A stretch of DNA of 64,000 bases, taken from Papaver somniferum (taxonomy: Eukaryota > Streptophyta > Magnoliopsida > Ranunculales > Papaveraceae). The first letter of the stretch is position 1; every line of letters starts with the position of its first letter. Position numbers and translations under genes: made by a program. Under the pieces are notes generated by a model. That model had not been told where the DNA came from. It made no database searches and saw only the letters and a list, made by a program, of their open reading frames with translations. The stretch spans positions 26,250,442 through 26,314,441 of the forward strand of contig NC_039367.1 of NCBI RefSeq assembly GCF_003573695.1, in the 5' to 3' direction. Shown here one piece after another: positions 1 to 10,778 of this stretch.

Positions 1-129
1 AGGCTTGGGAGCTTTCAAAGAATACTAGTTTTTCCTCTAAATCTGCTACTTGGGACTTAGAGGTCTTAGGGCTTCCCCTTGTATTAAACTTTTGAAGTGC
101 ATTGGAAACTTAGAGTTCCTCACCGTCTT

Positions 130-930
130 CAAATTTTTATTTGGAAGGCCGCTAGGAATGCTATACCGGCTAGAACTGTTCAATAAACAAGAATGTCTAT
201 GATTTATGTTGATTGCTCTAGATGTTTAGAACCGCATGAAACTGCTATGCATGCTCTTGTGATGTGTCTTTTTGCTAGTCATGTTTGGTTGTTATCTTCT
301 ATTTTCTTGAATAAATTTTTGATTGATTGGCTTATGTTCTGGCTGGTAGATCTTGTGACTAGACTGCTTGATGAATGTCAATGTCTTTTTTCTACCATCT
401 TATAGTCTATTTGGAGTGACAGAAACATCTTTGTCTTAAATACCCTGAAGGAAACCCATTTTGATGTTATCATTAGAGATGGAGCCATGCTATTAACTAG
501 AAAACCTAAGCTATAAATCCCTAATAGTATCAGTATTGGTTATCATGATAAATGAATGCCCCTTCCTCCCCTTTTGGATGGATAAAATGTAATATTGATG
601 GTGCCTTTGATTAAATATCCATGGATAACGATGCAGGCTATGTGATGAGGAACTTCTCAAATAAAGATTCATTGTGTGCATCAATTGTCTTTGATGTTGA
701 TTCTACTGCTAAAGCTGAAGCAATAGCAATTTAGGCGATTCTAAAAAAACTGTTGAAAAAATCATTGAAAATGACGCATAGGATCTCATTGACCAGTTTT
801 CAGCTGGGAGGTTTGTTGGTGATCCATAAAATGGAGGCTATTTTTAAAGACATTCAATATTTCCCTTCTAGTCTAGTTGCTTATCTATTTGATTTTCAAC
901 CTCGTTTGTGTAATTTGTTACTCATGCCCT
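130..930 (+). pseudogene. LINE 3' end remnant: zinc-binding domain plus RNase H-like domain
   Basis: Decayed C-terminal end of a plant non-LTR (LINE) polyprotein. The frame covering about 130-405 reads like the zinc-binding region that follows the reverse transcriptase: a WKAARNAIPAR-type segment, then CSRC, ET, HAL and a final Cys (C-x2-C...H...C), ending with AxxVW. From about 579 a second frame carries an RNase H-like domain: KCNIDGAF, then AGYVMRNFSN and AKAEAIAI. The two parts are in different frames, and stops interrupt both (for example after GAF and after AEAIAI), so the copy is dead. The reverse transcriptase core would lie left of the window. No poly(A) tail or target duplication was found. 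Domain identity is from motif spacing only. Confidence 0.7.
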
Positions 931-1398
931 AGCTCAATGGGCCAAAACAAACAATTTTACTATGTACACGTTTGTACCTCCAATTTAGCTCATGCCTATT
1001 ATTGAGGACGATTATTAGCTTTTTTGAAGGCCGTGGACTATAAGGAAAGAAAAAAAGACTCCACACCAAGATAAATAGGATTTTTATTAGTAATTCCGAA
1101 GACCCTTGCATCCAAATATTTTTATAATTGCTAAAATGTCCTCACTTAATGGCTAGAATCAGTCACGTCAAATAAATGAATTCCCGATCATAAGCAAGAT
1201 TTTCTAATTGTAGCTTAGTTTTCCAGTTTCTACGATTCGGCCAACTCGAGACTTAGATAAGTTTTTCAATTGCAATAGTAGTCTTAATTAGTTCGTAAGC
1301 AGAAGCATAAAAAGTAAATTCAACATGCCACAACCATCAGAACTGCCTAATTACAAACTTTCCATGGTGAACTCTCCTAAAGCTTCTAAGATAAAATA
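931..1398. other. Intergenic, nothing recognised
   Basis: AT-rich sequence between the LINE remnant and the Stowaway MITE. No convincing open frame, RNA gene or repeat end was seen. Confidence 0.4.
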
Positions 1399-1400
1399 TA

Positions 1401-2245
1401 CTCCCCCATCCCTAATTAGTTGAGCCATTTGTAGTTTGCACAATTATTAAGGCATGGAAAAAAGAGGAGTATGTTTAAGTATTTTTTACAAGTATGTCCT
1501 TATGGATAATAACTTGTAAAACTTCAAAATGATTTATCTCTTAAACTATACCACGGTTTTTCGTAAACTTTATACCGTTGAAAAGCATTTTAAAACACCT
1601 ATTTAACGAATATAAACATGACTATCAAATTATACATATTTCTTATAGTGACAATAATCAATTAAAAGGGTAGTTTTAGAGATATCCCCTTGATTAATGA
1701 GATGACTCATTTATTTATGGGACAAAATTTAAAACCAAATAGCTCAACTAATTAAAGCAACTGCAATGGTGCGACTAAAACTAAAGACCAAAGACCAAAA
1801 AAAAATAAAAATTTTGGGTTTAGTCTGTGGCGGAGATTAATGGGAAATGACCAAAATTTGGTCAAGCGTAGATTATATGTCCGCCCAAGTAAGGCGGACT
1901 TTATGTGTTGGCTGGTGATGATTCACCACATGTGCCACAAGTGTGTGTGGTTTAATATATTTGGTTATATTAAATAGGCGGATATTATATGTTCGCGCCA
2001 CCATCGCACGCACATTTAATTTCCGTCCCACTCCAAACGGTTATTATACCAACGTCTCACTTCAGACGAACTTTTAATCTCCGCTAGACCAAATTTAGTT
2101 TTGGTCCGGATTATAGACCAAATATACTCCAAAACAGTAAAAATACCAGACTATATTTAGTTTTAGTCGTCCCACTACGATTAGTTTTTGGACCAAAATT
2201 ATAGTTTTGGTCGTCCATTGTAGACGCTCTTAGGGACGGAGGGAG
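1401..2245. mobile_element. Stowaway-type MITE (Tc1/mariner), interrupted by another MITE
   Basis: The left end CTCCCCCATCCC and the right end, read on the other strand as CTCCCTCCGTCCC, form terminal inverted repeats. They match the plant Stowaway consensus. Both ends are flanked by the dinucleotide TA (1399-1400 and 2246-2247), the target duplication expected of this superfamily. The left repeat continues as CTAATTAGTTGAGCC and is mirrored at 1742-1754, where the element is broken by the inner MITE. Without that insertion the element would be about 370 bp. It has no coding capacity. Confidence 0.8.
1755..2229. mobile_element. Tourist-like MITE (PIF/Harbinger) nested in the Stowaway MITE
   Basis: A 475-bp insertion within the right inverted repeat of the Stowaway element. 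It is flanked by TTA on both sides (1752-1754 and 2230-2232), the 3-bp duplication typical of PIF/Harbinger. Its right end, read on the other strand, begins GAGCGTCTACAATGG, and its left end reads AAGCAACTGCAATGG; these are diverged terminal inverted repeats resembling GAGCATCTCCAATGG-type Tourist ends. Removing the insert and one TTA rejoins the Stowaway repeat exactly. Confidence 0.8.
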
Positions 2246-2495
2246 TACTTTATTCGAGAAAAAACACTTCTATATATACCAAACATACAACCACAACAGG
2301 TATGGTCAATAAATACGATCAGTTCAGCCGTTAGATATGCGCTTCTTTTCATGTACAATTCACTACAATGCAATCAACTAACTGTGGTAAAGCTCTCCAT
2401 GGTTTGCTTCTTCTATTTGAGAAATTTCCTCGGCTACTACTTCTCCGTAAACACATTGGAAATTGACAATCTGGTACTTACGGAAAATTCAGCAG

Positions 2496-2605
2496 GATGG
2501 TATGTGCCTCGTTTTTATGGTTCTTGGTATCTTTATGTACCTAGGATGTGCTGATGGTATGTGCCTCGTTTTTATGGTTCTTGGTATCTTTATGTACCTA
2601 GGATG
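2496..2605. repeat. Tandem duplication, 57-bp unit, two copies
   Basis: The segment beginning GATGGTATGTGCCTCG is repeated head to tail with a period of 57 bp (2496-2552 and 2553-2605). The copies are nearly identical, which suggests a recent local duplication. The open frame 2351-2554 that overlaps it has no recognisable product. Confidence 0.85.
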
Positions 2606-3557
2606 CACTATATGAGTGAATATCACACCTTAAAAAAATGTAACCCTTTTAAGTTCTCAATGTGTATCAAGCAATATCATAGTCGTAGATCAAAATAAAT
2701 GTAGGTCAGCATTCAACAAGTCCGGCCAGTCATGAATTAGATGATATAAAATATAATGAAATAGAGGATTATAGGTAAACCTTAAAAGCAAATAACAAAT
2801 CTCCAACCCTTATAAGAGGCATAGTTTTCTCCAAGTCCAGACTCCAAACTGCGCCTCTATCTATCTTCAAGTGCTTCAAAAAATTTATCCTCCGACTATA
2901 AACTTCGTCTATCTTCTATCTTCAAAGAAACAAAGAGAGAAAATACAAACATCTCCTTCATCTGTTTGCAACAACAAAATTATGGCAGAAGTAACAACTA
3001 AAGTTATTGGCATTGTGAATTTTCCTCTTAAAAGGTTAATTTCGTGGCTAAGTGAGGCTATAGTCTTTACACCTAATACATTTTAGCTACTGTGAATGTT
3101 GTAGACATTTTGTTTACACCTAGTACATTTTAGCCACATTTTGAGAATTAGAATTAAAATCTTGCTTGATGTCCTTCCTCCCGTTACATCCATCTCCCAT
3201 TTTTCTTCCATAAATAATAAGTTTATCACTCTTTTTGTTACTAATGTTTTTCTTTTTAATGTTTATTTATCTATCTAGTGGTGTAGGAGTGATTTTCTTT
3301 TTGAAGCATCCATGTATATTATAAAATTAAATCGTTACTACACGAGGGAATTTGATATTCATAGAGTCTCTTAATAGAATTTGATTGATGCAAGGTGGGA
3401 TAGTCATAGTCTGGTCCAAAATTTTCTTAATGTTTATTTATCTATCTAGTGGTGTGGATGTGATGGTTGCTTGTTAATTGTGTGATTTGTACCAACAACT
3501 TTATTGCGAGCTACTGTCGCCTTGCAAATTAACAACAACATTTTAGCTCTATCCAAG
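2606..3557. other. Intergenic stretch with a possible first exon and a 29-bp direct repeat
   Basis: At 2982 an ATG opens a 53-nt stretch (MAEVTTKVIGIVNFPLK) ending at AAAAG followed by GTTAAT at 3035, a plausible splice donor. TTATAAG near 2808 could serve as a TATA-like box. No second exon could be matched, so this is only a candidate. Two short local duplications follow: TTACACCTA(A/G)TACATTTTAGC near 3068 and 3113, and a 29-bp segment containing TTTATTTATCTATCTAGTGG at 3256-3284 and 3427-3455. Confidence 0.3.
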
Positions 3558-3706
3558 TTTTTTTTTTTTTTTTTATGTCTGGACTAGTGGTCCGTAGACT
3601 ACATCCAAATTCTTGATTAGAATGGATTTCAGCAATTATAGGGTTCGAACCCTTACCTCCGACGGGGAGGGAACATGCCAACCACCAGACCACTTGGTGA
3701 TTGGCC
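3558..3706 (-). mobile_element. tRNA-derived SINE with poly(A) tail
   Basis: On the minus strand this about 150-bp unit starts near GGCCAATCACCAAGTGG. It has a box A-like segment (GTCTGGTGGTTGGC), then a perfect box B-like GGTTCGAACCC about 40 bp later, and ends in about 17 A residues (the T run at 3558-3574 on the plus strand). Internal RNA polymerase III promoter plus poly(A) tail is the layout of a plant SINE. It is not a tRNA gene because no cloverleaf can be formed. Target duplications are not clear. Confidence 0.75.
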
Positions 3707-3843
3707 TACTCAAGATTTTTCAATTTTAGTTTTCTTGAATCTTTTCTCTGTTAGCAACGCTACAGTGAGCCTTTCTAGGTCTTTGGTTGCACCTAGCACC
3801 TAGCACCTTCACTTTTTCTTTTTTTTTTTTCATTTGCTATAAC

Positions 3844-3979
3844 CAGGGACGGATCCAAGAAGGATAAATTTCCTTTTAAGGCCCGGGTTAGAAGTCTTGG
3901 TTGAGCAGATTTGTTTTTTTAGCTTGTGGACTGGGAAGGTTACCTTAGCCCCTTTAGCCCAGCTGTAGGTCCGTCAGTG
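3844..3979. mobile_element. hAT-type MITE, 136 bp, with 8-bp target duplication
   Basis: The left end CAGGGACGGATCCAAG and the right end, read inverted as CACTGACGGACCTAC, are terminal inverted repeats that begin with CA(G/C), as in hAT elements. The flanks carry a perfect 8-bp direct repeat GCTATAAC (3836-3843 and 3980-3987), the target-site length of hAT transposases. No coding sequence is present, so it depended on an autonomous relative. Confidence 0.85.
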
Positions 3980-3987
3980 GCTATAAC

Positions 3988-5097
3988 AGTAACTTGGATT
4001 GGATTATCACATAGCTCAGAAGCAAAGGAATTGCTGGTTTAATATTCAAGTTTAAGCATTTTGTACTCCCCATTGGCAATTATATCTTCTTCATCTCTAT
4101 AGTTTTTTTCATTATTAAATTTATTTATTTTTTTTACGTATTTTAAGTGAAAAGGTTCTGTAAATTACAGTTTAATATTATTTATTTTTTCATACCCCTT
4201 TTATGATCTAGTATGGATGTACCAGAGAAATGTTGGCACAACTTATTTCGATCTTTTACCTACAGAAAATGCAGTGTGTTTGAGTTTAACGCGGAAAATT
4301 GATGCAATAAACCAATGCTTCGTATTTCTTTACTAGAGAAAAACACGACTGATCAGCTTCAAAGAATTATCCACCACATGACTCGACTTTTTTTATGGTC
4401 ATCTACTGTTTGTTCTGACTTCTGAGGACCAAGGATTGACAGGAAACAGTGGAAGTATGTTATAGTTCATCTACTGCTTGCATTCTCTTTGGTTTTCTTA
4501 GATTTTTTTGATATTACCTGATCTCATCGTATTTAGATCAACTGATGGTGCGAGTCGATCAGTGGATCACCTGGGTTTACGATGAATGCTCAAAAAGTTT
4601 AGCACACAAGTTAAGATATTTGATAACGAAGTTTAACAGTAGAAAGCCTCTATTTTTGTGGAACAAATGAAGTGAAATTTAGCTAGTACAGCAACCCAGG
4701 TAGCACAAGCTGAAATTAGATTTGCATAGTTCTGCATTTATTAAGAAATACAGAATTCACCAGGTGGGAAAGACATCATCGGACTAATTTTACCTTGCTA
4801 TGCAATATCGAACCACCGATAATTCAGTTCCGAAGATACAAAAATACACGACAAATTAAGCCAACATAATGCGCTGAATAGTGTTCTATTGTGATACATG
4901 CAAAGAACAATGTCTTACTCAAAAGTGCAGAAGGTTTTAAAGCAAGAGATATGATTTTCAATTACTAATAGTTCCTAAACATAAGCTCTAAAACAACATC
5001 AAGAAGAAATACAATTCAAAAAACAACCAACTTCTACATTACACTACTTGAAATTAGACACCGATTTCCTTAAACATCTACTACCTGCAGCTATATC
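3988..5097. other. Intergenic; includes the probable 3' untranslated region of the F-box gene
   Basis: AT-rich sequence with no supported gene or repeat end. The part nearest 5097 lies immediately downstream of the minus-strand F-box gene and presumably holds its 3' UTR, but no polyadenylation site could be assigned with confidence. Confidence 0.35.
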
Positions 5098-6441
5098 TCA
5101 ATCGCTGTCTGGATCATAATCATCAACATCCATGGCTCTCGCTATTTTCTTAGTCTTCTCTCCAAGAGCTTTCAATGAAACAATGCTGTTGATGTGCGGT
5201 ATGGACTCAATCAAGGGATAAGTTAATGTTTCGAACAGCATATCTGTGTTAAGATCCACAAGTTTTTTGAATTCTCTGGTTTGGGGGTCATAAGACATGA
5301 GAGTCTCATAATTGGACCGCAACAGAAGTTTACCACTCAATGTCAGGGAAATAGGCCAATAGACATCCATAAACTCATTTGACTGACATGATATGCTAAA
5401 CATATTTGCCCATTCACTGTTATCCTTCTTGAATGACCATATGTCAAGATTTTTACCATCATGGGCATTGACAACACATAAATACCCTCCCAAAACTTGC
5501 AGAGTATAAAAGTTTTTCTCACCAGGGCGAAAACAGGGTGGAGATGGGAGCAAACTGAACCTCTCATCTGCCAAGTCGAAGGAAACAACATTCCACGCTT
5601 CATCCAGCCAATGAAGAGCACCATTGGCAAGTATACCCCGAGATGGAATGTAAATCGCACTTTTGTTATCTGACCAAGACTCACAATTATCAAGGACGGA
5701 GCGTGAGCTATTGAAACGCTGCAATGAATAAGGACATTCTCCTATGTTTCTCCACCCACTTCCGCTACCCAAAGTATAAACCTGAACTTGACCCTTAGGT
5801 TGGTCTACGCTCCTCAGCCGCGGGTCAGCACAGTAGATCCTAACAACTTTGTATTCATCAATGACAGGATTATATCCAAACCCACTCACAATAATACCAT
5901 CCAAATAAGTTGTTTTCTTAAACTCAACATTCTTCTTGTTTCTAGCAATCACTGAGAATCTTGGAAGAGTAATTTGTTCTCCAATGTTAGGATTACAGAT
6001 GTAAATAGGATCATCGATATGGTGTGTGAAAGGTACAGAGAAACAAACTAAACCGTTACAAGACCCAACCATTGCATTTGTACCAAAACGCTTACGAATG
6101 TGAGGATGATTAACAGTTTTAAGAAACATACATAAATTTTCTCTATTCTCATCATAATCTCCATAATAAAGTCTACTTTTTTCCTCTATAGTTGAGAACA
6201 GAAAACTGACCTTAGTATCAGAATAACCACCATCAAGTTGTTGCTGGCGGAAGTGAATCTGAGCAAAGGAAGGGTTTTGAATAGCTTTACACCATGATTT
6301 GGATACAAATTTGGAATCCAACACTGAATCAAACGGTAATCTAGAAAGTATGTTTAAGCTGATTTCATTTGGGATAGGTTTAATGATCGAATTGGTTTCA
6401 GCATCATCTGCTTTTCTCTTTCTTCCACTTGTTTTCTTCAT
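5098..6441 (-). CDS. F-box protein with F-box-associated (type 3-like) domain
   Basis: An uninterrupted 447-residue frame in a single exon. An N-terminal basic stretch (KKTSGRKRKADD) is followed by an F-box at about residues 22-65 (IPNEISLNILSRLPFDSVLD, then KSWCKAI). It then has the hallmarks of the plant F-box-associated domain: VGSCNGLVCF near 125, DPIYICNPNIGEQITLPR, a GFGYNPVIDEYKVVRI segment near 200, VYTLGSGSGWRNIG and ILANGALHWLD near 270. The tail is acidic. Such proteins are substrate-recognition subunits of SCF (Skp1-Cullin-F-box) E3 ubiquitin ligases: the F-box binds Skp1 and the C-terminal domain binds the target, which is unknown here. Length and intactness fit a functional gene. 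The first in-frame ATG was taken as the start because the F-box follows at the usual distance. It is the only intact host-type gene in the window. Confidence 0.88.
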   Translation of the reverse strand: MKKTSGRKRKADDAETNSIIKPIPNEISLNILSRLPFDSVLDSKFVSKSWCKAIQNPSFAQIHFRQQQLDGGYSDTKVSFLFSTIEEKSRLYYGDYDENRENLCMFLKTVNHPHIRKRFGTNAMVGSCNGLVCFSVPFTHHIDDPIYICNPNIGEQITLPRFSVIARNKKNVEFKKTTYLDGIIVSGFGYNPVIDEYKVVRIYCADPRLRSVDQPKGQVQVYTLGSGSGWRNIGECPYSLQRFNSSRSVLDNCESWSDNKSAIYIPSRGILANGALHWLDEAWNVVSFDLADERFSLLPSPPCFRPGEKNFYTLQVLGGYLCVVNAHDGKNLDIWSFKKDNSEWANMFSISCQSNEFMDVYWPISLTLSGKLLLRSNYETLMSYDPQTREFKKLVDLNTDMLFETLTYPLIESIPHINSIVSLKALGEKTKKIARAMDVDDYDPDSD

Positions 6442-6763
6442 TTCTCTGAACAGAAGTTAAAACTGAAAGTTTGAAACCCTAACTTTATCTTTCCGTTTCT
6501 AGGAAACAATTCAGGAGAATTCAAAATCTCCTCCCGCCACAAAAAGATGTTTTCCCTCCAAAGAATCCCCGCAAAAATTCCCCCCCTCCCAAATCTTGAG
6601 TTTTGCGGCCTCGAAATCCCGATCATCAATCTTTGGAGTATGGGAAGTGTGCCAGTCAAAGAATCATATACCAAGGCACGAATTAGAAGTGACCCCATTT
6701 GGCTGGGCAGCATGGGTGAAAATGGTTCACAAATGTCTTGTACTTCCTAACTGGCGTTACATC
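6442..6763 (-). other. Upstream region of the F-box gene
   Basis: Probable promoter and 5' leader of the minus-strand F-box gene, cut off by the hAT element that begins at 6764, about 320 bp from the start codon. No clear TATA box was identified. The short open frames here on both strands have no recognisable product. Confidence 0.4.
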
Positions 6764-9044
6764 TAGAGCTGGCAAACGGGCGGGGTGGGTTTGGCTCGTT
6801 GCGGGTTACACAGATTCGGGTTAACACGGGTTGAAATTTGCGGGCCGAAATTCTTCATGGGTTATCATTTCTTTAATCCGTGCACGTAACGGGTTAAACT
6901 TGCGGGTTCACAGGTTAGCCCGCCCGTTTGCAAGCTCTAAATTTGACAGAGTTTCCTCCGATTTCTGGTTTATTTCCAAATTTAGGCCATCTAAAACTCC
7001 TTCTTTTGTTATACAGTTATAGAATTGTATTAATGCTTATAGTATGCTTACTGAATGTTGTTTTATATAGGTGGAATTCAACTTATCTCATGTTGGACAG
7101 TTGTCTTGTTTATAGAAGTGTTTTCGCTCATTTGAAGGAGGTGGATCCAGACTATGAAGACTGTCCAACTGATGAAGAATGGGAGTAAATTGAAGTTGTC
7201 ACAAATTTTTTCAAGACGTTTTATGATCTCACAACTTTATTTTCTGGTAGTAAGTATCCTACTTCCAATCTATATTTTTAAGGAGTTTGTCAAGTTCAGG
7301 TGTTACTAAAAAAAAGAAAGCACAAATGAAATTGAATATATTAGGGACATGGTAAAAGAGATGCACGAAAAATTTGACAGTTATTGGACGAACTTGAGTC
7401 CTATATTGGCTATGGCACTTGAATTAGATCCTAGAATAAAACTGCAGTATCTAAACTTTGCTTACTCCAAGTTGTATCTTGATGTAAGAGAATTAGAAAG
7501 TAAAGTTGATGATGTGCGTGAAGATATGAAATTTTTTTATAATGAGTATTACACATTTTCAAGAGCTTCTGGAAATGGAACTCAGAATTTGTGAATTCAA
7601 ACTGGTGAGAATTTTGCCCATCAAGGAAGTGAGATGTTCCAGGTAATTTTGATTTATGAAGTACATGTGGTATTGTATTATTTTGTGTTTTAACCACTTC
7701 TAACTTCTTGCTTGTTTCATGAAGGAATATGCTGCATCATAGGAAAATGGTGATGATCTGCAATCTGACTTATCAGAGTTAGATCTATATCTTAGTGAGA
7801 AACATGGACACGAAATCAACCATTCGACATCCTAATGTATTGGAAAGCAACGATTTCCAGTACTTTCAAGAATGGTGGGGGATATCTTGTCAATTCATAT
7901 TTCAACCGTCGCTTAGAAATCTGCATTTAGCATTGGTGGAAGGGTAATTGATCGGTTTCGTAGTTCCTTATTACCTGAAAATGCTGACGCGGCGATAACA
8001 ACTTGTGATTGGGACCATGGAGTTGGTAAGTGTGCCTAAGTCTCGCCGCGTAAGTCAGTAATATTTCATTTAGTTGAATGTCTAAATTTCATATATAACT
8101 TTGATTGTTTTTATCCATGTAGGAAAAGAAGATTTGGATGAGGATAATGGGATTATTGGAGAAGATGTATTAGGATTTGAACTTGGTGCAGTGGAGGATG
8201 GCGAAGTAAGTTCTTATGCGTCTAATTAGTATACGTACTTCTTCAATATAAAACGAGGTAAATATGCAAATTCCATGTTTTTGACTTGAATATTTTCTTT
8301 TGTTTGATTTATTTTTGCTTGAAATGACAGATTCATATTGATTAGTCGGAGCAACTCAAACATAGACATGGAAAATGAGAATGTTTTTTGGACAGACAGT
8401 TATCACAGTGTCTCCAAATTTTGTATAGAAAAGAGACTGGAGATGTTTTTTTGGACAACTTTTATTTTTTTTTGATTAACCACACTATATATTTTGTACA
8501 AGAAGTGGTTATTAATATTTTTTTTGTTGGAAAGTCACAAAGTACGAACAATGGTATTACTACGGTCTCGGAGGGTATTTTTCTTTGTTGAAGATATCAT
8601 GAACTAATGATTAGTATATTGTGTAACTATGTTCCTTTTAAGGTGCAAAACTACTAAACTAGTGTTTTTAAGTTTTTCAATTTTCTTGACCATTTCCTTT
8701 CATTAAGTTTTTCAATTTTGGTGCGACACTGCGACTGTTGAATCTGATGATTGAAGTGAATCTAAATATCAAATGAATTAGATGAATGTTAGGTTGCAGA
8801 GAATGAGCTTTAGATTGCCTAAATGTGGCTGGAAATAAACCAGAAATCGGAGGAAACTCTGTCAAATTTAGAGCTTGCAAACGAGTGGGCTAACTCGTGA
8901 ACCTGTAATTTTAACCCGTTACGGGAACGGGTTAAAGAAATGACAACCCGTGAAGAATTTCGACCCACGGGTTTTGGCCCGTGTTAACCCGAATCTGTGT
9001 AACCCGCAACGAGCCAGCCCCGGCCCGCCCGTTTTCCATCTCTA
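6764..9044 (+). mobile_element. Degenerate hAT transposon with about 230-bp inverted ends
   Basis: The left end starts TAGAGCTGGCAAACGGGCGG, and the right end read inverted starts TAGAGATGGAAAACGGGCGG, both hAT-like. The inverted repeat is much longer than a normal hAT end: it runs from 6764 to about 6995 and from 9044 back to about 8805, including the same TTTGACAGAGTTTCCTCC segment. Between them lie remnants of a hAT transposase. Flanking 8-bp target duplications are not conserved (GTTACATC versus AGTGAGAG). The element abuts the upstream region of the F-box gene. Confidence 0.8.
7072..8345 (+). pseudogene. hAT transposase remnant (zinc-finger BED/RICESLEEPER type), C-terminal half
   Basis: Fragments in order: a WNSTYLMLDSC...YRSVFAHL...DYEDCPTDEEWE block from 7072, directly after an intron-acceptor-like TATAG; after a TAA, IEVVTNFFKTFYDLTTLFSG; KEMHEKFDSYW...LAMALELDPRIK at 7349-7594; and the C-terminal dimerisation region (SELDLYLSE, RFPVLSRM, DILSIHISTVA, FSIGGRVIDRFRSSLLPEN) to about 8030. 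GTAAG after HGVG and a later acceptor suggest a following acidic exon (8123-8206) and a last short one ending at 8345. Stops and frameshifts break the frame, and the N-terminal BED finger and first catalytic blocks are missing. It cannot encode an active enzyme. Confidence 0.82.
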
Positions 9045-9078
9045 AGTGAGAGTGAGATATAACTTTGACTAGAGTAAG

Positions 9079-9328
9079 ACCTTGTTTGTTTGCAGCTGAC
9101 TCGGCATCTGAATCTGAGTCAGATATAACCTCTGACTCGGGCCGAGTTAGCAGTCAGGCAACAAATACTCCTGACTAACGGGACCAAACCACTGACTCAC
9201 ACATTTTTGAGTAGATCTGACTCAAAACAAACATATTGAGTCAATCCAGATGAGTCAGATGATTTCACTCAGATCCAGATGACTCAGATCCAAACGATTC
9301 AGATGAGTCACGAGTAAACAAACATGGT
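9079..9328. mobile_element. MITE, 250 bp, rich in GACTCAGAT-type motifs
   Basis: The left end ACCTTGTTTGTTTGCAGC and the right end inverted, ACCATGTTTGTTTACTCG, form terminal inverted repeats. A 5-bp direct repeat GTAAG flanks them (9074-9078 and 9329-9333). The interior repeats GACTCAGAT and TGAGTCAG many times on both strands. The superfamily is uncertain; hAT is possible. Confidence 0.65.
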
Positions 9329-10778
9329 GTAAGCATTTCGACCAACAACCACATGAGCCAAAATACTTTTATCCATTTGAATACCGAAAATTCTACACAT
9401 GGAACTGCAACAATACTTGTTCAAAAAAAAAAATCAACTACTCATAGATTTGACTCATATGAGTTATACTTGTACAAGCAGGGAAGTCAAGGAATGATTT
9501 TCTGTCAAGTTTACAAGACAAGAATTTCTTCACATAATTCTCGAGAAAATTTTTGATGGGTGCAAATTCGGTTGAGGGCATGGGGGATAAATAGGAATAC
9601 GACACTTTTCCCTCATTTTTTTTACCGTTTTTAACTAATTTACATTTTAACTTTGAACACCCAAACCCCTTCCCCAAATCTAATCAAATTTTATTAGTTA
9701 TCCGTGAATATTAACTAACCATAGTTAAGGTCGAACCTAATAATAATATTAAAAAAGGAAAATAACAAAGCATTTAAATCTTCTTTTCTTCTTAGTCGAG
9801 AAATCACAATATTCGTGTTTTTCATCTTATATCCTTGCTCGCAACACATGCAATAGACTTCTCTTTAAAATACATATAAACTCTCATTGATAATGATAAT
9901 TATGGAAGAAAATTTTATGTCCAAACAAATAGAATGAAAATTAGGAGAAAAAAAGTCTTATGCTGGAATTATGGATATATTTGATATCTTCAAAACAAAC
10001 TGAACTCTGATCATATAATAAAATCAATTCATTTTCATTTTATGGGAAGGTCTATTTCGTCTCATCGAATCCTCATTGAAATTATTTGATCTTGTTGATC
10101 CTTTTCTGATTTTTTTTTGCAAGAAAATATCTTCACGGAGTTTCTTGCTCCTTTTCTATTGATCGTGTGTTCGTTTTCTTCTTCTGTCAATAATTCTCAT
10201 ATTCAGAAAAAATAAAAAATCAAATATTGTACTGTTTTAACAAGCTTTGTTCTGCAGGGAAAGGAATTTCGACAACCAAGTTTTAGGGTTTTAATGTTTC
10301 ATTTTTTTCCTTCTCGGCACTAAATATGATTAGTTACAGTTATAATAGAAGATACATGTCGTGTTATGAGTAGCGGGGTCATAGGCACACAAAGAAAAGT
10401 CACCGACGATTAATAGATTAACTAAATTTGTGAAAGGGTAAATTGGGTGTAGAAACTGAAGATTTTATTTAGTTAAAAGTGGAAAGCAAAAGAGAGACAA
10501 GTGTCTAATTCTTATTGGTTCCCCGTTTCCCCATCCAAATTTGCCCCCATAAAAAAAATCTCATAATCCTCGTACAAAATCATTCGGAACAAGGCAGGTG
10601 TATCCGGTGCGATCATACTAAATTAAATCATAATTTTTTTTAATTGTGATAGTCTTACAACAAATAATATCATGTTAAAAAATCCTTTTAAGAGTTGTCC
10701 GTTTTCCCTTGCTATTTATTGTTGTACACAGTTCTCTTGCTTTTGGTTTAGAGATCTCTAAACAAGTTGAGATAGGTA
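9329..10778. other. Intergenic, AT-rich, nothing recognised
   Basis: About 1.45 kb without supported genes or repeat ends. The short open frames show no conserved motifs. The right edge is the AGCCC target duplication of the family A solo LTR. Confidence 0.4.

Noticed and set aside
3640..3700. Possible tRNA gene from the perfect GGTTCGAACCC box B
   Set aside because: No acceptor or anticodon stem pairing, and a poly(A) tail is present; it fits a SINE.
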